From Excoecaria cochinchinensis (taxonomy: Eukaryota; Streptophyta; Magnoliopsida; Malpighiales; Euphorbiaceae), in contig CANTUQ010000035.1 in the NCBI GenBank assembly GCA_947683425.1, forward strand, positions 3,519,001 to 3,583,000: 64,000 bases of DNA. Direction: 5' to 3'. Below are positions 43,715 through 55,056 of the stretch, piece by piece; the stretch's first letter is position 1; the number at the start of each line of letters is the position of its first letter. The position numbers were made by a program, and so were the translations under genes. Below the pieces are notes generated by a model. That model saw nothing but the letters and a program-made list of their open reading frames with translations, did not search any database and was not told the DNA's origin.

Positions 43715-44562
43715 TGATGCGGAACCCAATAGCTAATGAGCTACACATCCACACATACGATTCGAATAGCAAAGCAAAATCAGATAAACGCCCTCCCTAT
43801 TGAACCCCCAAACAACTTGTGAATTGAAACGCAAATAATCGGGAATTAAAGAACCTGAAAAACGCCACAATCAAACAATTGATAAATTAATCAAATTATT
43901 CATGCAATAGAAAAGAAAGCAATTCACTCTCAATCTAAGAAAGATAATTTCGGCTATGCCAAAGAATATTATTCAAAAATTTGAAATTCTTAACATAACA
44001 TATTCTATTTATAGGGTGGCTAACCCTAGCTAGCAAATAACCTAAAGAAAACCCTAATAAGGCCTTTTACTAAGGTAGGCCGAATTGTCCATGGGCTTAA
44101 GCTATCAAATAAGCCCATTTACAAAGATTAAACATAACTTAAAACAAACCCATTAAGTTTTAAAAGAGTTGGCCGAATTTCTTAAGCCCAATATAAAAGA
44201 CTAACTAAAATAAACTCAATCTAAAAAGCCCAAAACGTGTAGCCCATCTTAACAACTTAAATGAGTCATGTGACCTTTTAAATGAAGCACATAACTTATA
44301 TAATTAAAGCCCAAAGTTGTATAAACCCAAAAATGACTTAAGTTGGCCCAATTTCATTAGAAGCTTCCAAAGGCTAAGTACTTTGTGAAAGCCTCTTTCA
44401 AGCTCTCTTTGACACTTTTCAAAGGCATCTTCTTGTAGTTCTTGAGTAACAAAGCCTTGCACATAGGCTGTCATAGCCATCTTCAGCTTCTTAGCTCGCC
44501 CTCTTGTGATTGGACCACTTGGCATCTTCAATGGGTCTTTATTGGTTGGCTAGTCCGTATTA
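43715..44562 (-). mobile_element. B6 5' LTR
   Basis: 848 bp, TGATGCGGAACCCAATAGC to AGTCCGTATTA (last base pair pattern CATCA mutated). Close to the 3' LTR with scattered substitutions. Confidence 0.9.
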
Positions 44563-44567
44563 CAATC

Positions 44568-44686
44568 CCTCTCTATGCGATTCTTTCACAAGCAACTCTC
44601 TAATAGAACATGCAGGTATACACAGTTGTTTTCCCCTAAAAAGAAACCATAGAACTTATTAAATGCATAATGTTCACATGCCTTAT
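44568..44686 (-). pseudogene. pol: Family-C pol fragment between two insertions
   Basis: 119 bp matching 63871-63985 of the second C copy (AGCAACTCTCTAATAGAACATG... region), from the RNase H-integrase spacer. It ends in CTTAT, the TSD of A3. Confidence 0.85.
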
Positions 44687-45505
44687 TGATGCGGAACCCC
44701 AAGGTTAAAGAACCCAAAACCCCTTGAACATACAATATGGCATAAACATGAATAAGAGTAAATCCCCAACCCTATTGAACCAATCAATAAAGTGAAAGGA
44801 AACGCAAATAATTAGGTTGATTTAAACACAAGAACAGAATTCGCCACAAGTAATTACCTTGATAAGAATTTATGTTCTTAATACAAAAGAAGAAGACAAG
44901 CGATCCTCTCCAAAGATGAATTCGGCCAAGCCAAAAGAAATTCATCAAATCTGCCTCTATTCTTGTTTTTGTGGAGTATATATACTTCCTTAAGCTAGAA
45001 AAAACCCTAATTAATCAAATAGGCCTTAAAACATGGGCCTTACATCAAGATAACTAAAGTCCACACTAATTAACTTAAAATTCAGCCCAAAAAGCCTAAA
45101 AAAAACTAATTAAATGAGCCCATCTCACTTAAATAAGCCCAAAAGAATAAGTTAAGGCCTAACATATTAAAAATTATCAAATAAAAATAATAAATAAAAG
45201 CCTAAACTAAGAGCCTAAACAAATCAGCCCATAAGTCCATTAAGCAACACATGCATTGCACATGTATTGTGTCACATGATGTGCACATGTCAAGTGTCAC
45301 ATGCATGGCACATGTCAAGTGGCACATGACTTGCACATGTCAAATTTATCACGCACATTTGGTCTTCACAATTCTGCCCTATTGAGTTGGTCTTGATGCC
45401 ATTCGGCCCAAGCTTCTCTTGGCTTTCCATAGCTTCAGTAAACCACCTTCAAGCCTTCTTGAACTTCCCCAATTTGATCTCCATGAATTCGAACTTGCAA
45501 TGTTT
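44687..45505 (-). mobile_element. A3 3' LTR, U3 start deleted
   Basis: TGATGCGGAACCCCAAGG to GAACTTGCAATGTTT; the last ~40 bp of LTR and the purine tract are gone, fusing gag to U3. Confidence 0.87.
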
Positions 45506-46867
45506 AGAAAAGATTCGTCCTCGAATCTTCGTCTTATTCAAGTTGGGAATAGAAACTTGTAGAATGAATTCATCTTCATATACAATCTTCTGAACAGGTG
45601 GAAATAAAATGAATGCTTCTTCAACAAAGAACTCATCATGTTCCTGTAAGTTAACATAAACATTAGGAAAAACATGGTTATTCAATGCATCCTTTTTGTT
45701 CTGATCATGATTCTTTTCTTCCTCCATGTTCAACTCAACCTCCTTAGGCACTATAGGATCTATCGTAACATGCTGATCTTCCATCTCAACTACACAAGCA
45801 TCTTCCTTTTTACAATATTTTTCCATTACACTCAAGGCAATAACATCTTCATTTACACTTATTCCTTCCTCACTCAAAACCTCATTGTCATATAAATCTA
45901 TAGTATCCCCTTCAGCTTCGCAAATAATTTCTTCGACAATAACTTCCTCTTCTTTCTTTCTTTCCTCTTGTCTCCTATACGTACTTATTAGTCCAGAAAG
46001 TTGTTTAAACTGCAATTCCATATTTTTAAAATCTTCATTTTTGCTCCACTTTGAACAACTCTTGTTGTTGGAATTTGAGAATGACCTTGCTACCCTCCTT
46101 TGCTTTTGTTGCCTCTCCACTTTCATGGCAATATTTACTAGGTCCTCTATTACTCCATAATGTTGTAAGTCCACCACATCAGCAATTTCCCAATTCAAAC
46201 CTTCCATGAACCTAGCCATAGTAACCTCTTCCTCTTCTATATTGGCTTTAATCATTAGCATCTCCATCTCCTTGTGATAATCTTCTACTGTTCTAACTCC
46301 TTGGGTGAGTCTATGTAATTGCTGGTGCAACTCTCTATAGTAATAGGATGGTACAAACCTCCTCTTCATTACTCTCTTCATTTCTTCCCAATTAGAGATA
46401 GGTGGATCCCCATTCCTCCTTCTACTCTTAACTAACTCATTCCACCAAACCAGCGCATAATCACTAAACTCCACTGCTGCTATCCTTACTTTCTTTTCTT
46501 CATAATAGTTATGACAAGCAAAAATCATGTCCACCTTCCTTTCTCATTCTAAATACACTTCAGCATCATTCCTACCTTTAAAGGATGGAATGTTCATCTT
46601 GATGGCAATGATGTTGATGTCCAATTTATCTTCTCTCCTCACTCTACCCGTCACGGATTGAACTTCATCATCTTCATCCCAATCGCCTTGATCAACCTCC
46701 TCTCGCTCATTAGTCCATCTTCCCCTCCTAGCTATTCTCCTTGAGTTATTGGATGTTCCCCCTTCTAATTTATCCAACCTCTCTTTAACATCCACTCTTT
46801 CCCTCAACAAATTCTCAAGGGTACCTTGCATTGCTTGTATAGCAAATACAACTTGTTCTATAGACAT
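45449..46867 (-). pseudogene. gag: A3 gag-only ORF (single in-frame stop)
   Basis: The best-kept gag-only frame: 473 codons from MSIEQVVFAIQAMQGTLENL to a fused LTR end. The only break is TGA at 46544-46546 replacing Trp in YLEWERKV. The usual start codon just upstream reads ATA. It holds an N-terminal coiled stretch, basic RRGRWTNE linker, capsid-like domain (MIFACHNYYEEKKVRIAAVE, DYALVWWNELVKSRRR, VEDYHKEMEMLMIKANIEEE) and Lys-rich EDFKNMELQFKQLSGL. The Glu/Asp-rich domain follows (EEVIVEEIICEAEGD to NVYVNLQEHDEFFVEE, LFPPVQKIVYEDEF, PNLNKTKIRGRIFSK). No zinc knuckle or pol. The acidic half has no family I can name. Confidence 0.88.
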
Positions 46868-47439
46868 CTCCTTCTTACTAGATTCGTCAGTTATGGTGCT
46901 TTACCTGCAAAAGATGGTAAATAAACCAGCCTCACTACAATCCCTCACGTGTTTACACTCAAAAAAGTGACACTCCACTCGTGTTTCGCTGAAATTTGGC
47001 TTTTACCCTCCTTTAAGCTCACACTCTCAAGCCTTTTACCACTCAAGCTTGTTGTCTTCAGTTGTACTTCAGAACTCAAACTCAAGTCGAAATAGTTCAC
47101 AAGCAGCAAATTATAGTAAAAGAATGAAATGAAAATACTTAACAAAGAAGATAGACACAAAACTAGAAGCAAAAGACCAAAGTGAAGAACGTTGAAATGA
47201 GCATACAAGGTGAAGATATGTATGATGTCCGAATTATATGAATTTAACTAACAAGAATCAAATTGTTAATTATAGTGTAATCGAAAGCAAAAACACAAAG
47301 ACACCAAAAATGAAAACTTAAGAATGAAAGAAATGACAAAACTAATGCAATAATGCAGAAATTGAAATCTCCCTAATGGAAAATTCAATTTGATACAATA
47401 TGGGTTATTACACTAAGACAAAATGAAAAGGAGACACAA

Positions 47440-47785
47440 GATGTCCAAACTAAAACAAGATTAGGAAACCCAAATGTTTGTCCAAAATAAGACAAAGATT
47501 AATCCAATATGTCTTAATAAGATCAAATAATGAAACCCAAATGTCTAGACTAAGACAAAATGACTTATCCACTATGTCTTAATTAGTGCAAGTTTAGGAA
47601 ACCCAAATGTCTAAATTAAGACAAGATGACTTATCCACAATGTCTTAATTAGTTCAAGATAAGGTAACCCTAATGTCTAGACTAAGATAAAATGACTTAT
47701 CCACTATGCCTTAATTAGTTTAAGTTTAGGAAACCCAAATGTCTAGACTAAGACAAAATGACTTATCCACTATGTCTTAATGTTA
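47440..47785 (-). repeat. Tandem repeat, unit about 60 bp
   Basis: Units built on AAGACAAAATGACTTATCC and ACTATGTCTTAATTAG with GGAAACCCAAATGTCTA between. About five copies; the same array lies at 52905-53110 in A4. Confidence 0.82.
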
Positions 47786-47799
47786 AGGAAACCGAATTC

Positions 47800-47960
47800 A
47801 GCCCAATAGGTTCAAGTCAAACCCAAATAATTATCCAACTCCAAATCTGGTCCAATAGGTTTAAATCAAACCCAAATAATTATCCAACTCCAAATCTGGC
47901 CCAATAGGTTTTAATCAAACCCAAATAATTGTCGAACTCCAAATCTGGCCCAATAGGTTC
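47800..47960 (-). repeat. Tandem repeat, 49-bp unit
   Basis: Three to four units of CCAATAGGTTTAAATCAAAC with CCAAATAATTATCCAACTC. The same array in A4 (52645-52912) has five to six units, so copy number varies. Confidence 0.87.
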
Positions 47961-48277
47961 AGCCCAATGTGTATCACGCCCAAACCAAATCAACCAAACC
48001 CTAAATTGTATTCTTTTCTTTTCTAGCCGCCAACAATTTTCACCTTTTTTTTACTTTTTTATTATTTTTTTAATAACTAGAGCAGCAAACAACCTAAACT
48101 TCAAGATCAAATAACAAAAAATTCAGCCTAAAACAAGGCTCCTAAATTTTCGGCCCCTATGATGAACAAGGGTTCCTAAATTTTAGGAATCAAATTAATT
48201 GAAAAAAAAATGAATAAAAACAGCAAGTAAACATGGATAAATAAGAATTTAATCCAAATCCAAGCTTTGATACCAAA

Positions 48278-49154
48278 TGATGCGGAACCCCAAGGTTAAA
48301 GAACCCGAAACCCCTTGAACATACAATACGGCATAAACATGAATAAGAGTAACCCTATTGAACCCCCAATCAATAAAGTGAAAGAAAATGCAAATAATTA
48401 GGTTGATTTAAACACAAGAACATAATTTGCCACAAGTAATTACCTTGATAAGAATTTATGTTCTTAATGCAAAAGAAGAAGACAAGCTATCCTCTCCAAA
48501 TATGAATTCGGCCAAGCGAAAAGAAATTTATCAAATTTATCAAATCTGCCTCCAATCTCATTTTTGTGGAGTATATATACTCCCTTAAGCTAAAAAAAAC
48601 CCTAATTAATAAAATAGGCCTTAAAACATGGGCCTTACATCAAGATAACTAAAGCCCACACTAATTAACTTAAAATTCAGCCCAAAAAGCCTAAAAAGAA
48701 CTAATTAAATGAGCCCAAGCTAATTAAAGCCCATCTCACTTAAATAAGCCCAAAAGAATAAGTTAATGCCTAACATATTACAAATAATCAAATAAAAATA
48801 ATAAATAAAAGCCTAAACTAAGAGCCCAAACAAATCAGCCCATAAGTCCATTAAGCAACACATGCATTGCACATATATTGTGTCACATGATGTGCACATG
48901 TCAAGTGTCACATGCGTGGCACATGTCAAGTGGCACATGACTTGCACATGTCAAATTTATCATGCACATTTGGTCTTCACAATTCTTTCCTATTGAGTTG
49001 GTCTTGATGCCATTCGGCCTAAGCTTCTCTTGGCTTTCCATAGCTTCAATAAACTACCTTCAAGCCTTCTTGAACTTCCCCAAATTTTTCCTCCATGAAT
49101 CCGAACTTGCAATGTTTATAATCTTGTGATATTGACCCCCCTGTGCACGTATCA
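48278..49154 (-). mobile_element. A3 5' LTR (full length)
   Basis: 877 bp, TGATGCGGAACCCCAAGG to CCCCCTGTGCACGTATCA. Palindromic TATA at 48568-48583, AAAACCCTAATTAAT telo-box-like block, CATG array 48857-48960. A good reference copy of a pure family-A LTR. Confidence 0.92.
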
Positions 49155-49159
49155 CTTAT

Positions 49160-50007
49160 ACACTTCACCAAAATCAGAATCATGCTCATACATTTCTTTT
49201 AAATTCTCAAAACCTAACAATTTGGAACTAAGCATAGAAATCAGTGCATATCTCCTAGAATGTACATCAGCAACAAAATTCTCTTTACCTTGCTTGTATT
49301 TAATCACATATGGAAAAGTATCAAGGTACTCTACCCACTTACCATGCCTTCTATTCAACTTACCTTGTCCCTTTAGATATTTGAGAGACCGGTGATCTGT
49401 GTGTATCACGAATTCTTTAGGCAAAAGGTAGTATTCCCAAACCTCAAGAGCTCACACCAAAGCATAGAACTCTTTGTCATGGGTAGAGTAATTCAGCTGT
49501 GCTCCACTCAACGTTTCACTAAAGTATGCTATTGGGCATTCTCCTGCATCAAAACAGCACCTATACCAATCCCAGAAGTATCACATTCAATCTCAAAAGT
49601 CTTAGAAAAATCATGTAATTTCAAAACAGGAGCAGTACACAATTGATCCTTTAAAGCATTAAAATCATCTTCCTGTTCTTTACCCCATTTAAAACCAACA
49701 AACTTTTTAATGATTTCATTTAAAGGTGCAGCAATGGTGGAAAAATCTTTAACAAATCTTCTATAGAAACCTGCTAAACCATGAAAGCTCCTTACCTTAC
49801 TTGCATTCTTAACGGTTGGCCATTCTTGGATAGCCTTAACATTTTCGTTGTCAACTTCAACACCACGTGCACTGACAACAAATCCTAAGAAAACAACACT
49901 ATCAACACAAAAAGTGCATTTCTTCAAATTAGCATACAATTGTTGTTCTCTCAAAATAGCTAACATAAGTGCAACATGCCTTAAATGTTCTTCTAGGTTT
50001 TTGCTGT
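49160..50007 (-). pseudogene. pol: Family-C host RT thumb and RNase H
   Basis: On the minus strand: SKNLEEHLRHVALMLAILRE, VVFLGFVVSARGVEVDNENV, FHGLAGFYRRFVKDFSTIAA. RNase H follows: FEIECDTSGIGIGAVLMQE (first Asp), then a frameshift near 49530, HTDHRSLKYLKGQGKLNRRH, YVIKYKQGKENFVADVHSRR (usual end ADALSRR altered). The RT catalytic YFDD lies across the insertion at 50008 and is damaged there. It continues from A3's target at 49155. Confidence 0.87.
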
Positions 50008-50496
50008 TGACACAGAACCCCAAGGTTAAAGAACCCGAAACCCCTTGAACATACACTTTGATGGCAAAGAACAAAAGAGATAAAAAAAACCCTCCCTATT
50101 GAACCCCCAATCAACATGTGAATGGAAACGCAAATAATTGGGAAATAAAGAACCTAAAAAATGCCACAATCAAATAATTGATAAGTTAATCAAATTCTTC
50201 ATGCAATAAAAAAGAAAAGCAAGCAAATCTCTCAAATCTAATCTATTAGAATTTTGGTAAAGCCAAGAAAAGAGGATAGCCTCCAATGTTTAATAATTCC
50301 AATCTCCCTACAAATCACGTTTTTGTGGAGTGTATATACTCCTTTAAGCTAATAAAAACCCCAATTAATCAAATAGGCCTTAAAACATGGGCCTTACAAT
50401 AAGTGATGCGTGCACAGGGGGGTCAACATTGCAAGTTCGGATTCATGGAGATCAAACTTGGGGAAGTTCAAGCAGGCTTGAAGGTGGTTTACTGAA

Positions 50497-50824
50497 TGAT
50501 ATGGAACCCAATAGCTAACGAGCTACAAACCCACACATATGATTCGAATAGCAAAGCAAAATCAGATAAACACCCTCCCAATTGAACCCCCAAACAACTT
50601 GTGAATGGAAACGCAAATAATCGGGAATTAAAGAACCTTATCTTTGGCTCTGATACCAAATGATGCGGAACCCAATAGCTAACGAGTTACAAATCCACAC
50701 ATACGATTCGAATAGCAAAGCAAAATCAGATAAACACCCTCCCTATTGAACCCCCAAACAACATGTGAATGGAAACGCAAATAATTGGGAATTAAAGAAC
50801 CTTATATTTGGCTCTGATACCAAA
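50497..50824 (-). repeat. Two 164-bp tandem units of U5 end plus primer site
   Basis: Units 50497-50660 and 50661-50824 each start TGATxxGGAACCCAATAGC and end TTTGGCTCTGATACCAAA. The LTR-leader join inside each unit is at AAAGAACCTTAT, with ACCT as probable microhomology. Confidence 0.9.
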
Positions 50825-51685
50825 TGATGCGGAACCCAATAGCTAATAAGCTACAAACCCACACATACAAGATGGTTAGCAAGAAAAAAAGAGATAAAAT
50901 CCCTCCCTATTGAACCCCCAAACAACTTGTAAATGGAAACGCAAATAATCGGGAATTAAAGAACCTGAAAAATGCCACAATCAAACAATTGATAAGTTAA
51001 TCAAATTCTTCATTCAATAGAAAAGCAAAGCAAGCAAATCTCACAAATCTAATCTATTAGAATTTTGGCAAAGCCAAGAAAAGAGGATAGCCTCCAATGT
51101 TTAATAATTCCAATCTCCTTCACAAATTCATTTTTGAGGAGTATTTATACTCCTTTAAGCTAATGAAAACCCTAATTAATCAAATAGGCCTTTAAACATG
51201 GGCCTTACACCAAGATAACTAAAGCCCATACTAATTAACTTAAGATAGAGCCCAAAAAGCCTAAAAAGAACTAATTAAATGAGCCCAAGCTAATTAAAGC
51301 CCATCTACTTAAATAAACCCAAAAGAATAAGTTAAGGCCTAATATATTACAAATAATCAAATAAAAGCCTAAACTAAAAGCCCAAACAAAATAGCCCATT
51401 AAGTCCATTAATTGGCACATGCATTGCACATGTAATGTGTTACATGATGTGCACATGCATATGGAACATGCATAGCACATGATATGGCACATGTCTAACA
51501 CATGTCAAAGCACATGGATGGCACATGTCAAGGTCACATGACTTGCACATGCCTCTCTTCAAAGTCTCTTTTAGATTCGGCTTCTTCATGGCTACAGTAA
51601 ACCACCTTCAAGCCTTCTTGAACTTCCCCAAATTTGATCTCCATGAATCCGAACTTGTAATGTTGACCCCCCTGTGCACGCATCA
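50497..51685 (-). mobile_element. Collapsed element: two 164-bp repeats plus mosaic LTR
   Basis: A perfect TSD CTGAA (50492-50496 and 51686-51690) encloses everything. Right part 50825-51685 is an 861-bp mosaic LTR (TGATGCGGAACCCAATAGC to CCTGTGCACGCATCA). Left are two 164-bp copies of [LTR start, 141 bp] + [leader end with primer site]. This fits a full element whose interior and most of one LTR were deleted, followed by tandem duplication. Confidence 0.88.
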
Positions 51686-52334
51686 CTGAAGCTATAAAGA
51701 AGCCAAATCAAAAAGAGACTTTAAAGAGAGGCATGTGCAAGTCATGTGACCTTGACATGTGCCATCCATGTGCTTTGACATGTGCTAGATATCTGCCATG
51801 TCATGTGCTATGCATGTGCCACATGCAAGTGCACATCATGTGACACATTACATGTACAATGCATGTGCTAATTAATGGACTTAATGGGCTATTTTGTTTG
51901 GGCTTTTTGGGCTGTGTTTTAAGCTAATTAGTGTGGGGTTTAGTTATCTTGGTATAATGCCCATGTTTAAAGGCCTATTTGATTAATTAGGGTTTTTATT
52001 AGCTTAAGGGAGTATAAATACTCCTAAAAAATGAGATTGTAATTCAGAATTGAAGATTATGATATTTTGAGACTTTTATTTAGCTTGGCCAAATTCTTCA
52101 TTGGAGAGGATTGTTTGTCTTCTTCTTTTGCATCAAGAACTTTTAATTCATATCAAGGTATTTACTTTGTGGCGGATTCTGTTCTTGTGTTTTAAAATCA
52201 ATCTATTATAAGCGTTCCCATTCACATAGTTGTTTGGGGGTTCTTTAGATTGGGGGTTTATTCTTGTTCATGTTCATGCCATATTGTACGTTCAAGGGGT
52301 TTCGGGTTCTTTAACCTTGGGGTTCCGCATCATT

Positions 52335-52346
52335 TGCTATCAGAGC
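52335..52346 (+). other. A4 primer binding site (one mismatch)
   Basis: TGCTATCAGAGC, two bases after the LTR; one change from TGGTATCAGAGC. Confidence 0.83.
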
Positions 52347-53674
52347 TTGGATTTGGATTAAATTTTTATTTATCCATGTTTACTTCTATTTTTGTTCATT
52401 ATTTTTCAATTAATTTGATCCCTAAAATTTAGGAATCCTTGTTCATCATAGGGGCCGAAAATTTAGGAGCCTTGTTCTAGGCTGAATTCTTTGTTATTTG
52501 GTCTTGAAGTTTAGGTTGTTTGCTGCTCTAGTTGTTAAATATCAAAAAAATAAAAAAAATAAAAAAAAGTGAAAATTGTTGGCGGCTAGAAAAGAAAAGA
52601 ATACAATTTAGGGTTTGGTTGATTTGGTTTGGGCGTGATACACATTGGGCTGAACCTATTGGGCCAGAATTGGAGTTGGACAATTATTTGGGTTTGATTT
52701 AAACCTATTGGGCCAGATTTGGAGACAATTATTTGGGTTTGATTTAATACTATTGGGCCAGATTTGGAGACAATTATTTTGGTTTGATTTAAACCTATTG
52801 GGCCAGATTTGGAGTTGGATAATTATTTGGGTTTGATTTAAACCTATTGGACTAGATTTGGAGTTGGATAATTATTTGGATTTGACTTGAATCTATTGGG
52901 CTGAATTCGGTTTCCTTAACATTAAATTATAGTGGATAAGTCATCTTGTCTTAATCTAGACATTTTGGTTTCCTAAACTTGAACTAATTAAGACATAGTG
53001 GATAAGTCATTTTGTCTTAGTCTAGACATTTGTGTTTCCTTATTTGATCTTATTAAAACTTATTGGATTAATCTTTGTCTTATTTTGGACAAACATTTGG
53101 GTTGCCTAATCTTGTTTTAGTTTGGACATCTTGTGTCTCCTTTTCATTTTGTCTTAGTGTAATAACCCATATTGTATCAAATTGAATTTTCCATTAGGGA
53201 GATTTCAATTTCTGCATTATTGCATTAGTTTTGTCATTTCTTTCATTCTTAAGTTTCCATTTTTGGTGTCTTTGTGTTTTTGCTTCCGATTACACTATAA
53301 TTAACAATTTGATTCTTGTTAATTAAATTCACGTAATTCGTACAGCATACATATCTTCACCTTGTATGCTCATTTCAACGTTCTTCACTTTGGTCTTTTG
53401 CTTCTAGTTTTGTGCCTATCTTCTTTGTTAGGTATTTTCATTGCATTATTTTACTATAATTTGCTGCTTGTGAACTATTTTGACTTGAGTTTGAGTTCTG
53501 AAGTGCAACTGAAGACAGCAAGCTTGAGTGGTAAAAGGCTTGAGAGTGTGAGCTTAAAGGAGGGTAAAAGCCAAATTTGAGCGAAACACGAGTGGAGTGT
53601 CACTTCTTTGAGTGTAAACACGTGAGGGAGTGTAGTGAGGCTGGTTTATTTAGCATCTTTTATAGGTAAAGCAC
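52347..53674 (+). mobile_element. A4 leader with tandem arrays
   Basis: Non-coding. 49-bp array at 52645-52912 (units with ATTGGGCCAGATTTGGAG) and ~60-bp array at 52905-53110 (GTGGATAAGTCATTTTGTC). The end (53480-53674) carries the CGTGAGGGAGTGTAGTGAGG block found before gag in every A, B and C leader. Confidence 0.82.
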
Positions 53675-55056
53675 TATAACTGATGAATCTAGTAAGAAGG
53701 AGATGTCTATAGAACAGGTTGTGCCCTTGAGAATTTGTTGAGGGAAAGAGTGGATGTTAAAGAGAGGTTGGATAAATTAGAAGGGGGAACATCCAACAAC
53801 TCAAGGAGAATAGCTAGGAGGGGAAGATAGATTAATGAGCGAGAGGAGGTTGATCAAGGAGATTTGGATGAAGATGATGAAGTTCAACCCGTGAGGGGTA
53901 GAGTGGGAAGAAAAGATAAAGTGGACAGCAACATCAATGCCATCAAGATGAACATTCCATCCTTTAAAGGTAGGAATGATGCTGAAGTATACCTAGAATG
54001 GGAAAGGAAGGTGGACATGATTTTTGCTTGTCATAATTACTCTGAAGATAAGAAAGTAAGGATAGCAGCAGTGGAGTTTTGTGATTATGCATTGGTTTGG
54101 TGGAATGAGTTAGTTAAGAGCAGAAGAAGGAATGGGGATCCACCTATCTCTACTTAGGAAGAAATGAAGAGAGTGATGAAGAGGAGGTTTATACCATCCT
54201 ACTACTATAGAGAGTTGCACCAACAATTACATATACTCACCCAAGGAGCTAGAACAGTGGAGGATTATCACAAGGAAATGGAGATGCTCATGATTAAAGC
54301 CAATATAGAAGAGGAAGAAGAGGTTACTATGGCTCGGTTCATGGGAGGTTTGAATAGAGAAATTGCTAATGTGGTGGACTTACAACATTATGGTGTGATG
54401 GAGGACTTAGTAAATATCGCCATGAAGGTGGAGAGGCAACAAAAGAAAAGGAGGGCAGCAAGGTCATTCTCAAATTCCAACAACAAATGGAGTCCAAACT
54501 GGAGCAAAAATGAAGATTTTAAAAATATGAAATTGCAGTTTAAACAACTTTCTGGACTACTAAGTACGTATATAAAACAAGAGGAAAGAAAGAAAGAAGA
54601 GGAAGTTTTTGTCGAAGAAATTATATGTGAAGTCGAAAGAGATGCTATAGATTTATATTCTGATGAGGTTGTAAATGAGGAAGATTTAAGTGGAAGTGTA
54701 GATGTTGTTGCTGTGAGTGAAAATAAAGAAGATTGTGAAAAGGAAGATGTTTGTTTAGTTGAGATGGAAGATCAGCATGTTATGATTGATCCTATAGTGC
54801 TTAAGGAGGCTGAGTTGAAAATGGAGAAAGAAGACGACCATGATCAGAACGAAATGGTTGTATTGAATAATCATGTTTTTCCTAGTGTTTTTGTTAAATT
54901 GCAGGAACATGATGACTCCTCATATGAAGAAGCATTCATTTTATTTCCACCAGTTCAAAAGATAGTATATGAAGATGAATTCATTCTATAAGTTTCAATT
55001 CCCAAATTGAACAAGACGAAGATTCGAGGACGGATCTTTTCTAAAGAGAGAGGGAA
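53675..55056 (+). pseudogene. gag: A4 gag-only ORF (several stops)
   Basis: The start codon reads ATA. A 25-bp deletion near 53723 shifts the frame. Trp codons became TAG at 53828 and 54156, and Gln became TAA at 54989. In between, KMNIPSFKGRNDAEVYLEW, FCDYALVWWNELVKSRRR, VEDYHKEMEMLMIKANIEEE, VVDLQHYGVMEDLVNIAMKV are intact. The acidic domain (EEVFVEEIICEVERD, CLVEMEDQHVMIDPIV, SSYEEAFILFPPVQK, NKTKIRGRIFSKERG) reaches the purine tract. Confidence 0.86.

Larger units (their letters stand above)
37339..44562 (-). mobile_element. B6: complete family-B element
   Basis: The element is 7224 bp with a perfect TSD CAATC (37334-37338 and 44563-44567). Minus strand, right to left: LTR, primer site 43701-43712, leader, gag, protease, RT, integrase, purine tract 38188-38201, LTR. 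RNase H and the integrase N-terminus are missing. It interrupts integrase of the family-C host. Confidence 0.93.
46868..48277 (-). mobile_element. A3 leader with two tandem arrays
   Basis: Non-coding. Contains the arrays at 47440-47785 and 47800-47960, a T-rich stretch near 48040 and the primer site at 48264-48275. The first 250 bp carry ACTCGTGTTTCGCTG-type blocks shared in form with family-B leaders. Confidence 0.82.
44687..49154 (-). mobile_element. A3: complete gag-only element
   Basis: The element is 4468 bp with a perfect TSD CTTAT (44682-44686 and 49155-49159). The uninterrupted site, ATGCCTTATACACTTCACC, is visible at 63981-63999. Minus strand: LTR 48278-49154, primer site (GCTTTGATACCA, 48264-48275), leader with two tandem arrays, gag-only ORF, truncated LTR 44687-45505. 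The purine tract and first bases of U3 are deleted. Confidence 0.95.

Noticed and set aside
50497..50824. 164-bp direct repeats as a satellite array
   Set aside because: Only two units, each made of LTR start plus primer site, and enclosed by one insertion's TSD.
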